Assembly: GCA_023418375.1 (NCBI GenBank)
Contig: JAEZZV010000236.1
Span: 1-14,222, forward strand
DNA from: Actinomycetes bacterium
Lineage (GTDB): Bacteria; Actinomycetota; Actinomycetes; Actinomycetales; Cellulomonadaceae
Direction of reading: 5' to 3'
Length of the DNA: 14,222 nt
The translations under genes were made by a program, and so were the position numbers. The number at the start of each line of letters is the position of its first letter. Positions within the stretch are counted from its first letter, which is position 1. Below, one piece after another: positions 1-8,793 of the stretch. The notes under the pieces were generated by a model. It saw only the letters and a list, made by a program, of their open reading frames with translations, was not told the origin of the DNA and did no database searches.

Positions 1-22
1 GGGCCCGGGCCCGGGCGGGCCC
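1..22. terminator. GC hairpin downstream of the small membrane protein gene
   Basis: GGGCCCG at 1-7 pairs perfectly with CGGGCCC at 16-22, giving a 7-bp all-GC stem with an 8-nt loop that can itself pair. It lies about 50 nt past the stop codon of the minus-strand small membrane protein gene, so it could end that transcript. There is no T-run, which is usual for GC-rich actinobacteria. The window edge hides whatever lies beyond, so a shared or unrelated role is possible. Confidence 0.35.
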
Positions 23-74
23 CCCCGCGCGCTCGTCCCGGCGGCGCCGGGTCGCTCGTGCCGGTGGCGTTGCC

Positions 75-332
75 TCAGGCGTCGTCGGGGCGCTTCGGGC
101 GGTCGCGCCAGAGCCAGGAGGCCCCGAGCGCGATGGCCCCGGCGCCCAGCGCCACGACGACCCAGGTGCCGATGATGGCCTCGCCCTTGGCGATGACGTC
201 CCACTGCCAGCCGATGACGACCATGCCGACGAGGGCCAGCGCGCCGCCGGTCCACCACCAGCGCTCGGTCAGCGGCGTGGGGCCGCTGGGGGCGTCGTCG
301 TCGGGGGCCGGGTCGGGGGAGCGGTCTGCCAT
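75..332 (-). CDS. Small two-helix membrane protein of unknown function
   Basis: An 85-residue protein that I do not recognise as a named family. Residues 1-24 are hydrophilic and rich in Asp and Pro. Two hydrophobic segments follow, about residues 26-43 (starting at a WWW cluster) and 54-74, and a short basic then acidic tail ends in RPDDA. It should be an integral membrane protein with both ends on the same side, probably the cytoplasm given the Arg/Lys after helix 2. The ATG at 332 is chosen because CAGGCT, a -10-like hexamer, ends exactly 6 nt upstream on the minus strand, which fits leaderless expression, and because the very long open frame upstream is antisense to the next gene. It is divergent from the ATP-grasp gene at 426. 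Confidence 0.7.
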   Translation of the reverse strand: MADRSPDPAPDDDAPSGPTPLTERWWWTGGALALVGMVVIGWQWDVIAKGEAIIGTWVVVALGAGAIALGASWLWRDRPKRPDDA

Positions 333-338
333 GCGCAC

Positions 339-344
339 AGCCTG
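339..344 (-). promoter_or_regulatory. -10-like box, leaderless start of the small membrane protein gene
   Basis: On the minus strand CAGGCT is followed by GTGCGC and then the ATG at 332. A TANNNT-type hexamer ending 6 nt before the start codon puts the transcription start at or near the A of ATG. No convincing -35 is visible. Inferred by analogy with known actinobacterial leaderless promoters. Confidence 0.45.
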
Positions 345-413
345 CCATGGGCACGGCCGGCGTCGGTTCAGCCGCCCACGCCGTGGCGGCCCCGGCGGCC
401 AGGCCGGGAACGG

Positions 414-419
414 CATGAT
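414..419 (+). promoter_or_regulatory. -10-like box, leaderless start of the ATP-grasp gene
   Basis: CATGAT is followed by GCCTCC and the ATG at 426. There is no Shine-Dalgarno sequence, and the 6-nt spacing matches that seen at five other genes here. A -35 element is not recognisable. Confidence 0.4.
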
Positions 420-425
420 GCCTCC

Positions 426-2984
426 ATGACTGCCGCGATGGCCGGGCACGGCCGGATCAGCACGGGCACGCCGGGCCTGGACCAGGTCATCGACGGCCTG
501 CGCCTCGGCGACAACGTCGTCTGGCAGGTGGACGCCGTCGCGGACTACCGCGAGGCGGTGGACGCCTTCGTCGCGCGGACGCTCGACGACGGGCGGCGCC
601 TGGTCTACGTCCGGTTCGGCGACCACGAGCCGCTCGTCGCCGACCCGCGCGCCGTGCGCGTCGACGTCGACGCCTCCCAGGGCTTCGAGCGGTTCGCCTC
701 GGACGTCCACGAGCTGATCGCGGGGGAGGGGGCAGGGGTCTTCTACGTCTTCGACGCCCTGACCGACCTGCTGCGGTACTGGCACTCCGACCTCATGATC
801 GGCAACTTCTTCAAGGTCACCTGCCCGTTCCTGTACGAGCTCGACACGATCGCGTACTTCGCGCTCCGGCGCGACGAGCACACCTACGGCACCGTGGCGA
901 GCATCCGGGAGACCACGCAGCTGCTGCTCGACCTCTACCGGATCGACGGCCGCACGTACGTGCACCCGCTCAAGGTCTGGCAGCGCTACTCGCCGACGAT
1001 GTTCTTCCCGAACCTCATCACCGCCGAGGGCGCCGTCTGCATCACGGCGTCGGCCGACGCCGCCGAGCTGTTCTCCCGACTCCGGCGCCCGGGCGCGCGG
1101 CGGGACCCCTGGGCTGTGGCGTTCGACCGCGCGCGCGACGCGCTCGAGCTGCCGGACCACGCCCAGCACGCGGCGGCGCTGTCCCTCATGCAGATGGTCA
1201 TCGGCGGCTCGTCGCGCATGTCCGAGCTCGCGGGGCGCTACTTCACGCTCGACGACCTGCTCACCATCGCGTCCCGGGAGGTCGGCACCGGCCTCATCGG
1301 CGGCAAGAGCGTCGGCATGCTCCTCGCCCGCCGCATCCTCGAGCACGACGGCGGCGCGCGCCTGGCGCGGTACCTCGAGCCGCACGACTCCTTCTACCTC
1401 GGCTCCGACGTCTTCTACACGTACATCGTGCAGAACGGCTGGTGGCCCATCCGTGCCCGGCAGCGCACGCGCGAGGGCTTCCACGCGCACGCTCCGGAGC
1501 TGCGCGAGAAGCTGCTGCACGGCGTCTTCCCCACGAACATCCGCGAGCAGTTCATGGAGATGCTCGAGTACTTCGGGCAGTCGCCGATCATCGTGCGGTC
1601 CAGCTCGCTGCTCGAGGACGACTTCGGCAACGCCTTCGCCGGCAAGTACGACAGCGTGTGGTGCGTCAACCAGGGCACCCCCGAAGAGCGGTACCGGGCG
1701 TTCGAGAACGCGGTGCGGCAGGTCTACGCGAGCGCGATGAGCGACGAGGCGCTCGACTACCGCGCCGCGCGGGGGCTCGTGGACCGCGACGAGCAGATGG
1801 CGATCCTCGTGCAGCGGGTCTCCGGGGACCAGCACGGGGAGGACTACTTCCCGCACCTGGCCGGCGTCGGGAACTCCCAGAACCTGTACATCTGGGACCC
1901 GTCGGTGGACGCCGACGCCGGCATGGTGCGCCTCGTCCTCGGGCTCGGGACGCGGGCGGTCGACCGGACCGTCGGGGACTACGCGAAGATCGTCTGCCTC
2001 GACGACCCGCTCCGGCTGCCGCCGATGAGCTACGGCGACGAGAAGAAGTACTCCCAGCGCGGGGTCGACGTCCTGTCCCTGCGCGAGAACCTCTGGCGCA
2101 GCCGTGGGCTGGAGGAGGTCCTGGCGGGGGACCTCAAGGCGGACCCGTCGCTCTTCGCGCGCATCGACGAGGCGGCCGCCGTCCGGGCACGGGAGCGGGG
2201 GCGGGGGGAGAGCCCGACGTCGCACGTCCTGGACTTCCGGCGCGTGCTGGGCGAGACGGAGCTCCCGGCGGTGCTCCGGGACGTCCTGGCGACCTTGTCG
2301 GGGGCCTATCAGCACCCGGTGGACGTCGAGTTCACGGTGAACTTCCGGGCGGACGGGTCGTTCAGCGTGAACGTGCTCCAGTGCCGCCCCCTGCAGACGC
2401 GCGGCGTCGGCGCCCCGGTGGCGATGCCGGCGGCCATCGACCCCGCGTCCTGCGTGTTCCTCAGCGAGGGCCGGTTCATGGGGGGCAACGTCCGCATCCC
2501 GCTCGACCGCGTGGTCGCCGTCCGCCCGGCCGAGTACCTCGACCTCGATCAGCGGGACCGCTACGAGGTGGCGCGGCACATCGGACGGCTCAACGCCGCT
2601 TTCCGCGGGGAGTCGGTGATGCTCCTGGGTCCGGGCCGCTGGGGGACGACCACGCCGGCGCTGGGGGTCCCCGTCAGGTTCGCGGAGATCTCCTCGGTCG
2701 CGGTGCTCGCGGAGTTCTCGGCGCCCGGGGCCGGGTTCATGCCGGAGCTGTCCTACGGCAGTCACTTCTTCCAGGACCTGGTCGAGGCGGGCATCTTCTA
2801 CGTAGCGGTCTTCGACGGCGAACCGGGCGTCGCGTTCCACCCGGAGCGGATCTGGGACCGGCCGAACGAGCTCGCCGACGTCTCTCCGGCGAGCGCAGGG
2901 CTCGCGCACGTGCTGCACGTCGTCTCGACCCCCGGTCTCCAGGTGTCCTCGGACGTGGCGACGCAGCGTGTCGTCTGCCGTTGA
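426..2984 (+). CDS. PEP/pyruvate-binding (PPDK_N) protein with degenerate KaiC-like N-terminus
   Basis: An 852-residue protein. Residues about 11-200 resemble a KaiC/Rad55 RecA-like domain: TGTPGLDQVIDGL at 13-25 and a Walker B-like FYVFDALTDLL at 106-116. The P-loop is lost, with no GxxxxGK[ST] after LRLGD at 25-29. Residues about 288-658 form the ATP-grasp nucleotide-binding domain of PEP synthase and pyruvate phosphate dikinase: GGKSVG at 292-297, VRSSS..ED...FAGK at 390-407, and the closing D-x-E..LQCRP at 633-655. The phosphohistidine swivel and PEP-binding barrel are absent. A C-terminal region carries GPGRWGTTTPALGVPVRF at 735-752 and SYGSHFF at 776-782, motifs I associate with other unassigned PPDK_N proteins. 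It may phosphorylate an unknown substrate, or work as a regulator; the substrate cannot be read from sequence. The ATG at 426 fits a leaderless start. Confidence 0.9.
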   Translation: MTAAMAGHGRISTGTPGLDQVIDGLRLGDNVVWQVDAVADYREAVDAFVARTLDDGRRLVYVRFGDHEPLVADPRAVRVDVDASQGFERFASDVHELIAGEGAGVFYVFDALTDLLRYWHSDLMIGNFFKVTCPFLYELDTIAYFALRRDEHTYGTVASIRETTQLLLDLYRIDGRTYVHPLKVWQRYSPTMFFPNLITAEGAVCITASADAAELFSRLRRPGARRDPWAVAFDRARDALELPDHAQHAAALSLMQMVIGGSSRMSELAGRYFTLDDLLTIASREVGTGLIGGKSVGMLLARRILEHDGGARLARYLEPHDSFYLGSDVFYTYIVQNGWWPIRARQRTREGFHAHAPELREKLLHGVFPTNIREQFMEMLEYFGQSPIIVRSSSLLEDDFGNAFAGKYDSVWCVNQGTPEERYRAFENAVRQVYASAMSDEALDYRAARGLVDRDEQMAILVQRVSGDQHGEDYFPHLAGVGNSQNLYIWDPSVDADAGMVRLVLGLGTRAVDRTVGDYAKIVCLDDPLRLPPMSYGDEKKYSQRGVDVLSLRENLWRSRGLEEVLAGDLKADPSLFARIDEAAAVRARERGRGESPTSHVLDFRRVLGETELPAVLRDVLATLSGAYQHPVDVEFTVNFRADGSFSVNVLQCRPLQTRGVGAPVAMPAAIDPASCVFLSEGRFMGGNVRIPLDRVVAVRPAEYLDLDQRDRYEVARHIGRLNAAFRGESVMLLGPGRWGTTTPALGVPVRFAEISSVAVLAEFSAPGAGFMPELSYGSHFFQDLVEAGIFYVAVFDGEPGVAFHPERIWDRPNELADVSPASAGLAHVLHVVSTPGLQVSSDVATQRVVCR

Positions 2985-3030
2985 GGTCCAGGGCCCGACG
3001 AGGCACCGACGCCCGCCCGGCTCGCGCTGC

Positions 3031-3036
3031 GATGAT
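3031..3036 (+). promoter_or_regulatory. -10-like box, leaderless start of the GNAT gene
   Basis: GATGAT is followed by GGCCCC and the ATG at 3043. The 6-nt gap and the absence of a Shine-Dalgarno sequence support leaderless expression from within the 58-nt gap after the ATP-grasp gene. Confidence 0.4.
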
Positions 3037-3042
3037 GGCCCC

Positions 3043-3558
3043 ATGCGGGTGACGCGACTGGTCGAGGACGACTGGGACACGCTGCGCACCATCCGGCTGC
3101 GCTCGCTCACGGAGGACCACCCAGTGCTCGCGTCGCTCGACCGCGAGCGGGGCTTCACCGAGGCCCACTGGCGGATGCGGCTGCGGGGGAGCTCCTGGTT
3201 CGTGGCGACACAGGGGCGTCGGCCGGTGGGCCTGATCTCCCTGATCGAGGAGCCAGGTGCGCCTGCGCACGAGCGCCATGTGGTGGGCCTGTGGGTGGCC
3301 CCGGAGGCGCGGGCGACCGCCGCAGGCAAGGGCCTGCTGGGAGCGGCCGTCGACCGCGCCCGGACCGACGGCGCGGCGCTGCTCACGGCCTGGCTGCTCG
3401 ACGGCGACGAGCCCGTCGAGGCGCTCCTGCGGGCCGCCGGCTTCGTGGCCTCGGGCGTGCGCACGCCGTTCCCGCGCGACCGGTCGCTCACCGAGGAGCG
3501 CTGGACCCGCGACCTGGCGGGACAGCGCCTGACCGTCCGCCGTCCGACGACACATTGA
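3043..3558 (+). CDS. GNAT family N-acetyltransferase
   Basis: A 171-residue protein with a GNAT fold. The N-terminal strand and helix MRVTRLVEDDWDTLRTIRL are typical. Motif A is VVGLWVAPEARATAAGKGLL at about 80-99, the acetyl-CoA pyrophosphate-binding loop, here AAGKGL. EALLRAAGFVASG at about 126-138 is the common C-terminal A-A-G-F element. It should transfer an acetyl group from acetyl-CoA to an amine; the substrate is unknown. The frame stays open upstream to an ATG at 2968, but that would overlap the previous gene and add Arg/Pro-rich residues, so the ATG at 3043 with its -10-like box is preferred. Its stop codon overlaps the -35 of the next gene. Confidence 0.85.
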   Translation: MRVTRLVEDDWDTLRTIRLRSLTEDHPVLASLDRERGFTEAHWRMRLRGSSWFVATQGRRPVGLISLIEEPGAPAHERHVVGLWVAPEARATAAGKGLLGAAVDRARTDGAALLTAWLLDGDEPVEALLRAAGFVASGVRTPFPRDRSLTEERWTRDLAGQRLTVRRPTTH

Positions 3559-3582
3559 CTTCCGTCGATATTTCGTGATGCT
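3555..3582 (+). promoter_or_regulatory. Promoter of the arsR-type gene with overlapping palindrome
   Basis: TTGACT at 3555-3560 is a near-consensus -35. Sixteen nt later GATGCT at 3577-3582 is the -10, preceded by TG (extended -10). The ATG at 3589 is 6 nt past the -10, so the transcript is probably leaderless. The palindrome ATGCT-TGG-AGCAT at 3578-3590 covers the -10 and start codon, and AGCATC at 3592-3597 also pairs with GATGCT. This would suit autorepression by the encoded regulator. The -35 overlaps the TGA of the GNAT gene. Confidence 0.6.
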
Positions 3583-3588
3583 TGGAGC

Positions 3589-4008
3589 ATGAGCATCGCA
3601 GCCGGCAGCGCAACCACGACAACCAGCCCCGACCCGAGCCGGGCGGAGACCGCGGGGGAGCGGACGCAGCTACCCATCGCCGACCTGTCGGTCTGCTGCG
3701 GTCCGGACGCGCAGGCCGCCGCCCTCAGCGCGCAGGAGGCGGAGCGGCTCGCCGCCGTCCTCAAGGCCGTGGCCGAACCCACCCGGCTCCGTCTGCTCTC
3801 GATGGTCGCGGCGAGCGAAGGCCAGGAGGCGTGCGTCTGCGACCTCACCGAACCGGTCGGCCTCTCGCAGCCGACCGTCTCGCACCACATGAAGGTCCTG
3901 GTCGACGCAGGCCTGCTGATCCGCGAGAAGCGCGGCGTCTGGGCCTACTACCGGCTCGTCCCGGAGCGACTGAGCGCGGTGGCCGCCGCCCTGATGCCCC
4001 GCGACTGA
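3589..4008 (+). CDS. ArsR/SmtB family metalloregulator, As(III)/Sb(III)-type site
   Basis: A 139-residue winged-helix repressor. The recognition helix is LSQPTVSHHMKVLVDAGLL at 92-110, followed by a wing with REKRGVWAYYRL at 112-123. EPTRLRLLSMV at 63-73 is the family's helix 2. Two cysteine sites are visible: the pair Cys36-Cys37 in the N-terminal arm (SVCCGP) and Cys82/Cys84 in ACVCDL of the DNA-binding region. This combination matches Corynebacterium glutamicum ArsR, whose As(III) site uses an N-terminal Cys pair plus a Cys in the CVCDL-like motif. Metalloid binding should release the protein from DNA. No arsenite pump, arsenate reductase or cation exporter is nearby, so its targets beyond its own promoter are unknown. 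The start is set by the promoter at 3555-3582. Confidence 0.88.
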   Translation: MSIAAGSATTTTSPDPSRAETAGERTQLPIADLSVCCGPDAQAAALSAQEAERLAAVLKAVAEPTRLRLLSMVAASEGQEACVCDLTEPVGLSQPTVSHHMKVLVDAGLLIREKRGVWAYYRLVPERLSAVAAALMPRD

Positions 4009-4066
4009 GGGCCCGGAGGGGAGGGGCGCTCCCGTCGTCAGGCCGGGCGGCGATCGCCGTTCTGTC

Positions 4067-4080
4067 ATAACGTACATTAT
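4067..4080. promoter_or_regulatory. AT-rich imperfect palindrome between the arsR-type and tetR-type genes
   Basis: ATAACGTACATTAT has pairing ATAA/TTAT arms and a GTAC core with one mismatched pair (C/A). It is a strikingly AT-rich patch in the 93-nt gap between two convergent regulator genes. Just before it, 4048-4059 is the perfect palindrome CGGCGATCGCCG. The ACGTACATT core resembles ACGTACGTT in the tetR/reductase promoter region, so it could be a second operator. A role in ending convergent transcripts is the alternative. Confidence 0.3.
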
Positions 4081-4101
4081 CGGCGAACCGCCGGTCGCGG
4101 G

Positions 4102-4737
4102 TCAGTTGTCAGCGTCGGTTGTCCGGGGGCCCGATGACGCTCGTGCGCCGGCCCCTCCGAACCGCAGCCCGTCGACCAGCACGCCCACCATCCGTCGGCT
4201 CTGCTCCGTGCCGTCGTCGCCCGGACCCGCCAGGCAGAGCCGGCTGACTGCCACCAGCAGCTCGTCGGCATCCATGTCGCCCCGGATCTCGCCGGCGGCG
4301 GCCGCCGCGTCCAGGAGTCCGCGCAGCGTCGGCGCGAGCCGTCCCGTGAAGTACGCGGGCAGCGCGTCGTAGGCGGGGTCGCCGGAGTGCAGCGCCGCCG
4401 CGAGGCCGCGCTTGGTGGCGACGAAGTCGGTGAACCGCAGCAGCCAGCGACGGAGCGCCTCGACAGGCTCGTACCCGGCCGCGAGGCTTTCGCCGGCGTC
4501 CGCACACGCATCCACCTCGCGCCGGAAGACCGCCTGGATCAGGTCGGAGCGCTTGGGGAAATGCCGATAGAGCGTGCCGATCCCGACGCCTGCCCGTCCC
4601 GCGATCTCGCGCATCGGCACGTCCACGCCCGACGACGCGAACGCCGCCTTCGCGGCCTCCAGCAGCGCGTCCACGTTGCGCGCGGCGTCCGCCCGCACCC
4701 GTCGTGGCGCGGGCCCCGCGACGCGTCCTTCCGACAT
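4102..4737 (-). CDS. TetR/AcrR family transcriptional repressor
   Basis: A 211-residue regulator. The TetR_N helix-turn-helix lies at about 24-70, with MREIAGRAGVGIGTLYRHFP at 42-61 the diagnostic part, and SDLIQAVF closes the domain. The C-terminal half (about 75-190) is helical and should hold an effector pocket of unknown specificity. The ATG at 4737 has a good Shine-Dalgarno sequence (GAGGAG about 8 nt upstream on the minus strand). It is divergent from the aldo/keto reductase, with only 136 nt between the start codons and an array of repeats there, so it most likely represses that reductase and itself. A natural ligand would be an aldehyde, ketone or drug-like compound handled by the reductase, but that is inference. 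Confidence 0.9.
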   Translation of the reverse strand: MSEGRVAGPAPRRVRADAARNVDALLEAAKAAFASSGVDVPMREIAGRAGVGIGTLYRHFPKRSDLIQAVFRREVDACADAGESLAAGYEPVEALRRWLLRFTDFVATKRGLAAALHSGDPAYDALPAYFTGRLAPTLRGLLDAAAAAGEIRGDMDADELLVAVSRLCLAGPGDDGTEQSRRMVGVLVDGLRFGGAGARASSGPRTTDADN

Positions 4738-4765
4738 GCCTCTGCTCCTCGTCGGCCGACGGCGT

Positions 4766-4794
4766 TTGCTAACCGGAACACGCGTCCGTATAGT
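4766..4794 (+). promoter_or_regulatory. Promoter of the aldo/keto reductase gene
   Basis: TTGCTA at 4766-4771 (-35) and TATAGT at 4789-4794 (-10) are separated by 17 nt, the optimal spacing. Transcription should start near 4801, leaving a leader of about 70 nt. The -10 is overlapped by the right arm of the TetR-type inverted repeat, so repressor binding would block polymerase. Confidence 0.65.
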
Positions 4795-4827
4795 TCCGGA
4801 CGTACGTTCCGTCTAGCCGAACGGTAC
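4773..4827. promoter_or_regulatory. Probable TetR operator array
   Basis: CCGGAAC at 4773-4779 and GTTCCGG at 4793-4799 form a perfect 7-bp inverted repeat with a 13-nt spacer, lying across the reductase promoter. GTTCCG recurs at 4806-4811 and a CCGAAC variant at 4817-4822. The longer unit CGTATAGTTCCG is nearly repeated as CGTACGTTCCG, and CGTACGTTC...GAACGGTACG is a second near-palindrome. ACGTACGT at 4800-4807 is a perfect 8-bp palindrome. Two overlapping operators are likely, bound by the divergently encoded TetR protein. Confidence 0.55.
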
Positions 4828-4862
4828 GCCCTCCGCCCCCGGGCGCCCGGCTGCCACGCCTG

Positions 4863-4869
4863 AAGGAGG
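4863..4869 (+). promoter_or_regulatory. Shine-Dalgarno of the aldo/keto reductase gene
   Basis: AAGGAGG lies 4 nt before the ATG at 4874. This full-strength ribosome binding site fixes the start, and it contrasts with the several leaderless genes in this window. Confidence 0.8.
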
Positions 4870-4873
4870 CCAC

Positions 4874-5905
4874 ATGCAGTACAGAACCCTCGGTCGGACC
4901 GGCATCAAGGTCAGCCCCTACGCGCTCGGCGCGATGATGTTCGGTGCCGGCATCGGCAACCCCGACCACGACGAGTGCATCCGGATCATCCACCGCGCCC
5001 TCGACGCGGGGATCAACGTCGTGGACACCGCCGATGCCTACTCCCGCGGCGAGTCGGAGGTCGTCGTCGGCAAGGCGCTCAAGGGCCGTCGCGACGACGT
5101 CGTCCTCGCGACCAAGGCGCGCCTGCCGATGGGCGACGACCCGAACCAGCAGGGCGCCTCGCGGCGCTGGATCATGAGGGCCGTCGAGGACTCGCTGCGC
5201 CGTCTGCAGACGGACTACCTCGACCTGTACCAGATCCACCGTCCCGACCCCGACACGGACCTGGAGGAGACCCTCTCCGCGCTCTCGGACCTGGTCCGCA
5301 GCGGAAAGGTGCGCGCCATCGGGTCGTCCAAGCTCCCGGCGTCGGAGCTTGTGGAGGCCCAGTGGGTCGCCGAGCGGCGAGGGCTCGTCCGGTTCCGCAC
5401 CGAGCAGTCGAGCTACTCGATCCTCGATCGCGGCATCGAGGCCGAGGTGCTGCCCGTCGCGCAGCGGTACGGCATGGGCGTGCTGGTCTGGAGCCCGCTC
5501 GCGAAGGGCATGCTCACGGGGCGTGTCCGCAAGGGCGAGCAGACCGACCTCCGGCGCGCCGGCCGGTTCTCCAGCCTCACCGACGAGAGCCGGCTGGACG
5601 CCGTCGAGCGGCTCGTCTCGCTGGCGGCCGACGCCGGACTTCCCATGACGCACCTGGCCTTGGCGTTCGCCATCGCGCACCCGGCGGTCAGCAGTGCACT
5701 CCTCGGGCCACGCACGATGGACCAGCTCGAGGACCTGCTTGCGGGGGTCGACGTCGCGCTCTCGGACGATCTCCTCGACCGGATCGACGCCATCGTGCCG
5801 CCTGGCACCGACGTGGGGGCGCCCGACGAGTCGGCCTATGTACCGCCTGCCCTCGCCCGGGCGGGGCTGCGGAGGCGCCCGCACGGCGACCGGTCCGCCG
5901 CTTGA
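4874..5905 (+). CDS. Aldo/keto reductase
   Basis: A 343-residue NADPH-dependent oxidoreductase of the AKR superfamily, expected as a cytoplasmic TIM barrel. The catalytic tetrad is complete: Asp51 and Tyr56 in DTADAY, Lys81 in LATKARL, and His122 in YQIHRPD. GKVRAIGSSKL at about 144-154 and the C-terminal cofactor segment ALAFAIAHPAVSSALLGPRT at about 257-276 are typical of the YajO/Tas-like open-chain AKR group. It should reduce aldehydes or ketones to alcohols; the physiological substrate is not evident. Promoter, operators and ribosome binding site are all clear, and it is divergent from a TetR repressor that probably controls it. The C-terminal tail after residue 325 is Arg-rich and probably disordered. 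Confidence 0.93.
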   Translation: MQYRTLGRTGIKVSPYALGAMMFGAGIGNPDHDECIRIIHRALDAGINVVDTADAYSRGESEVVVGKALKGRRDDVVLATKARLPMGDDPNQQGASRRWIMRAVEDSLRRLQTDYLDLYQIHRPDPDTDLEETLSALSDLVRSGKVRAIGSSKLPASELVEAQWVAERRGLVRFRTEQSSYSILDRGIEAEVLPVAQRYGMGVLVWSPLAKGMLTGRVRKGEQTDLRRAGRFSSLTDESRLDAVERLVSLAADAGLPMTHLALAFAIAHPAVSSALLGPRTMDQLEDLLAGVDVALSDDLLDRIDAIVPPGTDVGAPDESAYVPPALARAGLRRRPHGDRSAA

Positions 5906-5912
5906 GGACCAC

Positions 5913-5944
5913 GGGGACGGGCCGGACGTCACCGGCCCGTCCCC
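5913..5944. terminator. Bidirectional hairpin terminator between the reductase and uvrA-like genes
   Basis: GGGGACGGGCCGG at 5913-5925 pairs perfectly with CCGGCCCGTCCCC at 5932-5944, a 13-bp stem with a 6-nt loop (ACGTCA). It begins 8 nt past the reductase stop codon and lies between two convergent genes, so it can serve both. There is no U-tract on either side, typical of high-GC actinobacteria. Confidence 0.75.
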
Positions 5945-5951
5945 CACTCCC

Positions 5952-5967
5952 CTGAGCGGTCCCCCGC

Positions 5968-5971
<4 letters not shown>
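5952..5971. repeat. Second hairpin, overlapping the uvrA-like stop codon
   Basis: CTGAGCGG at 5952-5959 pairs with CCGCTCAG at 5964-5971 around a TCCC loop, an 8-bp perfect stem. It includes the stop codon of the minus-strand uvrA-like gene (5968-5970). It could be part of a tandem terminator or protect the 3' end of the mRNA. Confidence 0.6.
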
Positions 5972-8349
<2,378 letters not shown>

Positions 8350-8377
8350 CGGCTCTCCCTGTCGGGCCGGGCCGCGC

Positions 8378-8788
8378 TCAACGCGGCTGCTGGATGCGGA
8401 CCATGTTCCCGGCAGGGTCGCGGAAGGCGCAGTCGCGCACGCCGTACGGCTGGTCCGCCGGCTCCTGAGCGACCTCGGCCCCCGTCGCCTCGACCGCGGC
8501 GAACGCCCCGTCGACGTCCTGCGTCGCCAGGACGATGCTCGCGTAGCTGCCCTTCGCCATCAGCTCGGCGATGGTGCGACGCTCGTCGTCGGTCAGGCTC
8601 GGGTCGGCGGCCGGCGGGTGCAGCACGATCGACGTGTCGGGCTGTCCGGGCGGCCCGACGGTGAGCCACCGCATGTCGCCGTAGCCCACGTCCTGGCGGA
8701 GCTCGAAGCCGAGGACGTCGCGGTAGAAGGCCAGGGACGCCTCGGCGTCGCTGTGCGGGAGGAAGGTGTACTGGATGCTCAGGTTCAT
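8378..8788 (-). CDS. VOC (glyoxalase/bleomycin-resistance) family protein
   Basis: A 136-residue protein with two beta-alpha-beta-beta-beta halves. TFLPHSDAEASLAFYRDVLG at 8-27 and the second-half VDGAFAAVEATGAEV with FRDPAGN at 122-128 are classical. The usual glutamate metal ligand after GNxx is replaced (GNMVRIQQ, Arg131), and the first-strand His is also missing, so it may bind a ligand rather than act as a metalloenzyme. The start is uncertain: ATG at 8788 or GTG at 8797. The GTG forms a GTGA overlap with the stop of the upstream AraC gene and has AAGGAG 11 nt before it, which would give 139 residues and translational coupling. It lies between the AraC and uvrA-like genes and may bind the same toxic compound. 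Confidence 0.85.
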   Translation of the reverse strand: MNLSIQYTFLPHSDAEASLAFYRDVLGFELRQDVGYGDMRWLTVGPPGQPDTSIVLHPPAADPSLTDDERRTIAELMAKGSYASIVLATQDVDGAFAAVEATGAEVAQEPADQPYGVRDCAFRDPAGNMVRIQQPR

Positions 8789-8793
8789 GTCGT

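Noticed and set aside
2968..3042. Upstream extension of the GNAT gene to ATG 2968
   Set aside because: It would overlap the end of the ATP-grasp gene and add a non-GNAT Arg/Pro-rich stretch, whereas the ATG at 3043 matches the domain start and the -10-like box.
1442..3052. A 536-codon plus-strand frame inside the ATP-grasp gene
   Set aside because: Alternative frame of a gene whose ATP-grasp motifs are all in the 426-2984 frame.
75..3890. A 1271-codon open frame on the minus strand
   Set aside because: It runs antisense to the ATP-grasp, GNAT and ArsR genes. The translation is Arg/Val/Asp-rich low-complexity sequence typical of antisense frames in high-GC DNA; only its last 85 codons (75-332) lie outside these genes and look real.
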